The translations under genes and the position numbers were made by a program. DNA of 64,000 nucleotides from Treponema bryantii (lineage in GTDB: Bacteria > Spirochaetota > Spirochaetia > Treponematales > Treponemataceae). Below the pieces are notes generated by a model that was not told the DNA's origin, ran no database searches, and saw nothing but the letters and a program-made list of their open reading frames with translations. Positions 61,122 through 64,000 of the stretch are shown here, one piece after another; the stretch's first letter is position 1, and the number at the start of each line of letters is the position of its first letter. The stretch spans positions 1,550,001 to 1,614,000 of the forward strand of contig NZ_AP025286.1 in assembly GCF_036492245.1 (NCBI RefSeq), written 5' to 3'.

Positions 61122-62249
61122 ATGAACACGAATAATTACAAAGAAAGAGATTCAAATATTGAATTATTACGATGTTTACTGATGTTTATGATTATGTGCT
61201 GTCATATTAAGGCACATGGACTTAGATTTATTAATGAAACTATAACTCCAATGGAAGCGTTTATGTCTTCATTTAATTGGAGTGGAAGTGTAGCAAATTA
61301 CTGTTTCATGCTTATTTCAGGTTTCTATCTTTCATCAAGAAAATTTTCATGGAGAAAAGAAGGTAAAATATATGTTCAATTATGGTTTTATAGCAGTATT
61401 TTTGGATTATATTTATATTTGAAACAATGTAATATTTATCCACAAGGACTGATAATAGATTCAAATTCAGTACCGAAAATTATGGATAAAAAACATCTAA
61501 TAGCTTCTTTTTTGCCATTCCTAACAAATCAAAATTGGTATGCTTCTGCATATTTAATATTTTATCCTTTATCAATATATGCTAATAAACTATTACAAAA
61601 TCTAGAAAGAAAAGAACATTTTAATTTGTGTATTATACTTATTATAATTAGTGCTGGACTATCAAGTATACCATTACAAAAAGCATTTGATCCTGATTAT
61701 TTAATTTATTTTTTCACCTTTTATTTTATTGCAAATTATATAAAAAAATATAATCCTTCTTGTTTTAATAATTTTAGGAAAAATTTAATAATATCAATAT
61801 GTCTTATTTCTTTTTTCGTTTTGTGGGCTAATGGGATTTATTATGTTTCAAAATGTATAGAATTCGTTAGTAATAATTATAATTTTTTCGTATCCTTAAT
61901 TATAAATGACTTGTTAAAGGTCATAACTGCAATTTATATTTTTTGTACATTTAGGGAATTAAAACTAAAACAAAATAAAATAATAAACTTAATAGGTGGG
62001 TGTACATTTGGAATATATTTAATTCATAATAATAGAACTTTCAAACATTATATGTGGTTTGAACTATTTAATACTCAATCATATATTGAAAGTGTATATT
62101 TGCCTTTATATTGTTTAAGCTGTGTCGTAATTCTTTTTGTTATTGGAACATTAATAGAATTAGTAAGACAAAAATTTTTTGTATTATTAAAAGTAATTAT
62201 CAATAAATTATTTCTAGAGAAAAACATAAATAAATTTAACAATAGTTAA
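61122..62249 (+). CDS. Acyltransferase family 3 membrane protein
   Basis: The 375-residue protein has about ten membrane helices. It begins RDSNIELLRCLLMFMIMCCHIKAHG, with the conserved Arg and His of the acyltransferase_3 family (OafA/NodX type), then a FMLISGFYLS block and NWYASAYLIFYPLSIY. Such enzymes O-acetylate sugars of surface glycans, using acetyl-CoA from the cytoplasm. It is the only plus-strand gene here, lies alone, and is far more AT-rich than its neighbours with heavy use of ATA, TTA and AAA codons. This suggests separate acquisition. It ends in a hairpin shared with licD. Confidence 0.85.
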   Translation: MNTNNYKERDSNIELLRCLLMFMIMCCHIKAHGLRFINETITPMEAFMSSFNWSGSVANYCFMLISGFYLSSRKFSWRKEGKIYVQLWFYSSIFGLYLYLKQCNIYPQGLIIDSNSVPKIMDKKHLIASFLPFLTNQNWYASAYLIFYPLSIYANKLLQNLERKEHFNLCIILIIISAGLSSIPLQKAFDPDYLIYFFTFYFIANYIKKYNPSCFNNFRKNLIISICLISFFVLWANGIYYVSKCIEFVSNNYNFFVSLIINDLLKVITAIYIFCTFRELKLKQNKIINLIGGCTFGIYLIHNNRTFKHYMWFELFNTQSYIESVYLPLYCLSCVVILFVIGTLIELVRQKFFVLLKVIINKLFLEKNINKFNNS

Positions 62250-62265
62250 AAAGATTTTAACTATT
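62241..62265. terminator. Bidirectional hairpin spanning two stop codons
   Basis: AATAGTTAAAA (62241-62251) and TTTTAACTATT (62255-62265) are exact inverted complements with a 3-base loop. The stem contains the stop codon of the acyltransferase gene (62247-62249) and that of the convergent licD gene (62261-62263). It has no long U tail on either strand, so terminator function is only likely. Confidence 0.4.
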
Positions 62266-63064
62266 TATAGATTTTATAATTATGATGCGGAATTCTTTCA
62301 CTTTCAGGAGGTAAATTCATATAACCTTTATGAGTCAGAGTCAGCACAGAATCGTAATTATTTGGAATATATACTTTATGTCCTTCAAAATCAACTTCCG
62401 GTGGATTTATAAATAGATTTTTTTCAATGGGATCACAATCGTATAGAACTCCCACATAATTATCTTTTTCATTATGAAATCTGGAATTATATTTAATTAG
62501 TTTTGAATCAAAATCATAGTTCTTACCCCATAAAATCTTTAGGATAATGTAAAGAAGACATCGGACAAAAAATTTAAGGTTCCTTTTACCATTGTCAGGA
62601 TTTAAATAAATCATATATTTTTTATCCCAATTTCTGATTTTCTTTCCAAATTTTTTTCCATGTTCAAAGGTATTACCACAATAATCTAAGATATAAATAT
62701 CTACAAATGCGCCCAAATCAAATTTTTTTTCATAAGAATAACTTGATTCAAATATATAACTTGTATCAACAAAACGTGGAATTGATGGGGAGTAATTTTT
62801 TGTATTACTTCTTGTACATATTTTAAAAGGTTTTAGCTCCTCCTGGTGTGATTCCATGTATGTTTTTAGAATTTCATAATCTTTTCTAAGCATCATTACA
62901 TCGATATCATCATCCCAAGGAATAAAACCTTTATGTCGTATAGCACCAATAAGTGTTCCAAATGCCATGTAATAATGTATATTCAGTTTTCGGCAAATCT
63001 CATCAAGTTTAAGAAAAGTTGAAAAGCATGCCTGTTGTATTTCCTGTAAATTTAATTCTTTCAT
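62261..63064 (-). CDS. LicD family phosphotransferase
   Basis: The 267-residue protein has the LicD core: YYMAFGTLIGAIRHKGFIPWDDDIDVMM (31-58), with the nucleotidyltransferase-fold acidic triad Asp51-Asp53-Asp55, then the family's C-terminal FEGHKVYIPNNYDSVLTLTHKGYMNLPPE segment. LicD proteins transfer phosphocholine or related groups from CDP-linked donors to glycans. The donor may come from the cytidylyltransferase/PLP fusion 8 kb away, as no choline uptake or kinase gene is seen here. The protein shows no membrane helix apart from a hydrophobic patch (FFVRCLLYIILKIL) near the middle. Confidence 0.92.
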   Translation of the reverse strand: MKELNLQEIQQACFSTFLKLDEICRKLNIHYYMAFGTLIGAIRHKGFIPWDDDIDVMMLRKDYEILKTYMESHQEELKPFKICTRSNTKNYSPSIPRFVDTSYIFESSYSYEKKFDLGAFVDIYILDYCGNTFEHGKKFGKKIRNWDKKYMIYLNPDNGKRNLKFFVRCLLYIILKILWGKNYDFDSKLIKYNSRFHNEKDNYVGVLYDCDPIEKNLFINPPEVDFEGHKVYIPNNYDSVLTLTHKGYMNLPPESERIPHHNYKIYK

Positions 63065-63154
63065 ATTAAAAATCCAAAATTAAGATTATATATTCAAAAA
63101 TATGTATTTATGTTACAATAAACTAATTTTACAATAATTTTTGAGGAAAGTAAA

Positions 63155-64000
63155 ATGCATTATGTTAATCCAATAATTAAGAACTTTTTGAGAACAAATC
63201 AACCGGAAGATAGAGGAAATTATATTCGCCTTGATCAGAATGAAAATCCTGATGGACTTCCAAAATGGCTTTTTGACGAGGCTATGAAAAAAATCACTCC
63301 TTCATATCTTTCGTTATACCCAGAAGAAATCAAATTTACTACAAAGTACGCAAAACTTCTTGGTCTGGAATATGATAATGTTACTTTAACAGACGGTTCT
63401 GTTGTTGCAATGGGATATGTAATTAAGGTTTTTGGTGAGCCCGGAAAAACTCTTTTATGTGTAACTCCAACCTTTGGTATGTATAAAGTATATGCGGACA
63501 TGGCTCAGATGAATACAGAAATGGTACATTATGAATCTGATTATTCTTTTGATATTAATAAACTGATTGATAAAATTGATTCAAATACAGGTATTGTTTC
63601 TCTTGTTAATCCAAGTATGCCAATTGGAAATGTTTACTCAGATGATGAAATACGCCGTGTTGTTGAAAAAGCTAAATCTGTAAATGCTCTTGTAATAATT
63701 GATGAAGCATATCATTACTTTTATGATAAACATTCTCTTAATCTTATAAAAGAATTTGATAATGTTGTAATTCTCCGTACATTCTCTAAAATGCTTTCAA
63801 TGCCAGGCTTACGTATGGGTGCTGTTATTTCCACAAAAGAAAATGTTCAGTATGTGAAGAATTATAAGCCGCACTATACAGTAAACAATGTTGCTCTTGC
63901 TTTTGGTGAAACAATTGTAGATAACTTTGATAAGGTAATTACAGAGCTTAAAAATACATTTAATGGTGGTAAAGACTATCTTATCAAAGCATTGGAAGAT
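63155..64000 (+). CDS. HisC-like PLP aminotransferase, C-terminus beyond window
   Basis: The frame is open for 282 codons from the ATG at 63155 to the window edge; a GAGGAAAG ribosome binding site precedes it. The N-terminal YIRLDQNENPDGLPKWL is typical of histidinol-phosphate aminotransferase-like enzymes. The protein continues with LVNPSMPIGNVYS in place of the usual NPxxPTG, IIDEAYHYF (near residue 183) and the Schiff-base Lys212 in RTFSKMLSMPGLRMG. Surrounded by glycan genes, it more likely makes an amino sugar alcohol or amino-alcohol phosphate than histidine. It is divergent from licD. Confidence 0.85.
   Translation, partial: MHYVNPIIKNFLRTNQPEDRGNYIRLDQNENPDGLPKWLFDEAMKKITPSYLSLYPEEIKFTTKYAKLLGLEYDNVTLTDGSVVAMGYVIKVFGEPGKTLLCVTPTFGMYKVYADMAQMNTEMVHYESDYSFDINKLIDKIDSNTGIVSLVNPSMPIGNVYSDDEIRRVVEKAKSVNALVIIDEAYHYFYDKHSLNLIKEFDNVVILRTFSKMLSMPGLRMGAVISTKENVQYVKNYKPHYTVNNVALAFGETIVDNFDKVITELKNTFNGGKDYLIKALED

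Noticed and set aside
63155-64000. Annotation of the window-end gene as histidine biosynthesis hisC
   Set aside because: The NPxxPTG motif is altered and the neighbours are glycan genes, so a specific hisC call is not supported.

Overview
The window reads as a chromosome segment of a treponeme (Spirochaetota), probably a host-associated commensal type rather than Treponema pallidum. The reasons are an AT-rich genome, a long motility operon in the order known from treponemes (flbD-motA-motB-fliL-fliM-fliY-fliO-fliP-fliQ-fliR-flhB-flhA-flhF-flhG-orf-fliA-fapA), a spirochaete/chlamydia-style V-type ATPase operon (E-DUF2764-A-B-D-I-K), and an ispG gene followed by a TPR-like exported protein. I saw no rRNA, tRNA, CRISPR array or insertion sequence. 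No gap between genes exceeds about 260 bases.

Layout. 1-7071 (minus strand): a leftward operon with a very acidic 938-residue protein, a protein of unknown function, two tandem DUF115 (motility-associated-factor glycosyltransferase type) proteins and a truncated two-TM sensor-like protein. 7222-13243: housekeeping genes, namely an FtsB/DivIC-like protein, an exported protein, smpB, a signal peptidase I, hemW and a two-component system. 13450-30689: the flagellar motor, export and regulation operon, split at about 26040 by a terminator-like hairpin and a consensus sigma-70 promoter, so that orf-fliA-fapA-orf-orf can be transcribed separately. 30726-31793: galM. 31951-39228: the V-ATPase, whose K subunit carries the residues that bind Na+ in Enterococcus NtpK. 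39245-39402: a 158-base nested palindrome. 39488-41670: ispG and a TPR-like protein.

41687-64000 is a surface-glycan region. A leftward operon (46871 to 41687) encodes two GT4 glycosyltransferases, a polyprenyl-phosphate sugar transferase and a POTRA-plus-barrel outer membrane protein. Two rightward genes (46950-50617) encode Wzi-like outer membrane barrels. A long leftward operon (60944 to 50607) encodes UDP-glucuronate epimerase, a GT8-like enzyme, UDP-glucose dehydrogenase, a GT4 enzyme, a YidC-domain/LTA-synthase-like fusion, a cytidylyltransferase/PLP-enzyme fusion and a CDP-glycerol-glycerophosphotransferase-like protein. An acyltransferase, a LicD protein and a second HisC-like PLP enzyme, cut by the window end, follow.

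The most notable candidate system is this last set. It can be read as a complete route for a phosphodiester-containing, teichoic-acid-like outer-surface glycoconjugate: a PLP enzyme makes an amino-alcohol phosphate, the fused cytidylyltransferase activates it, LicD and the CDP-glycerol-type enzyme transfer it, and a membrane-anchored sulfatase-fold phosphotransferase, carried on a YidC-like module lacking the insertase arginine, modifies the polymer outside. This is inference from domain content. A second general observation is that several first-in-operon genes (480-, smpB, flbD, ispG, 46871-, 46950+, 61122+) have a -10 hexamer 7-9 bases before the start codon and no Shine-Dalgarno, suggesting leaderless transcripts.
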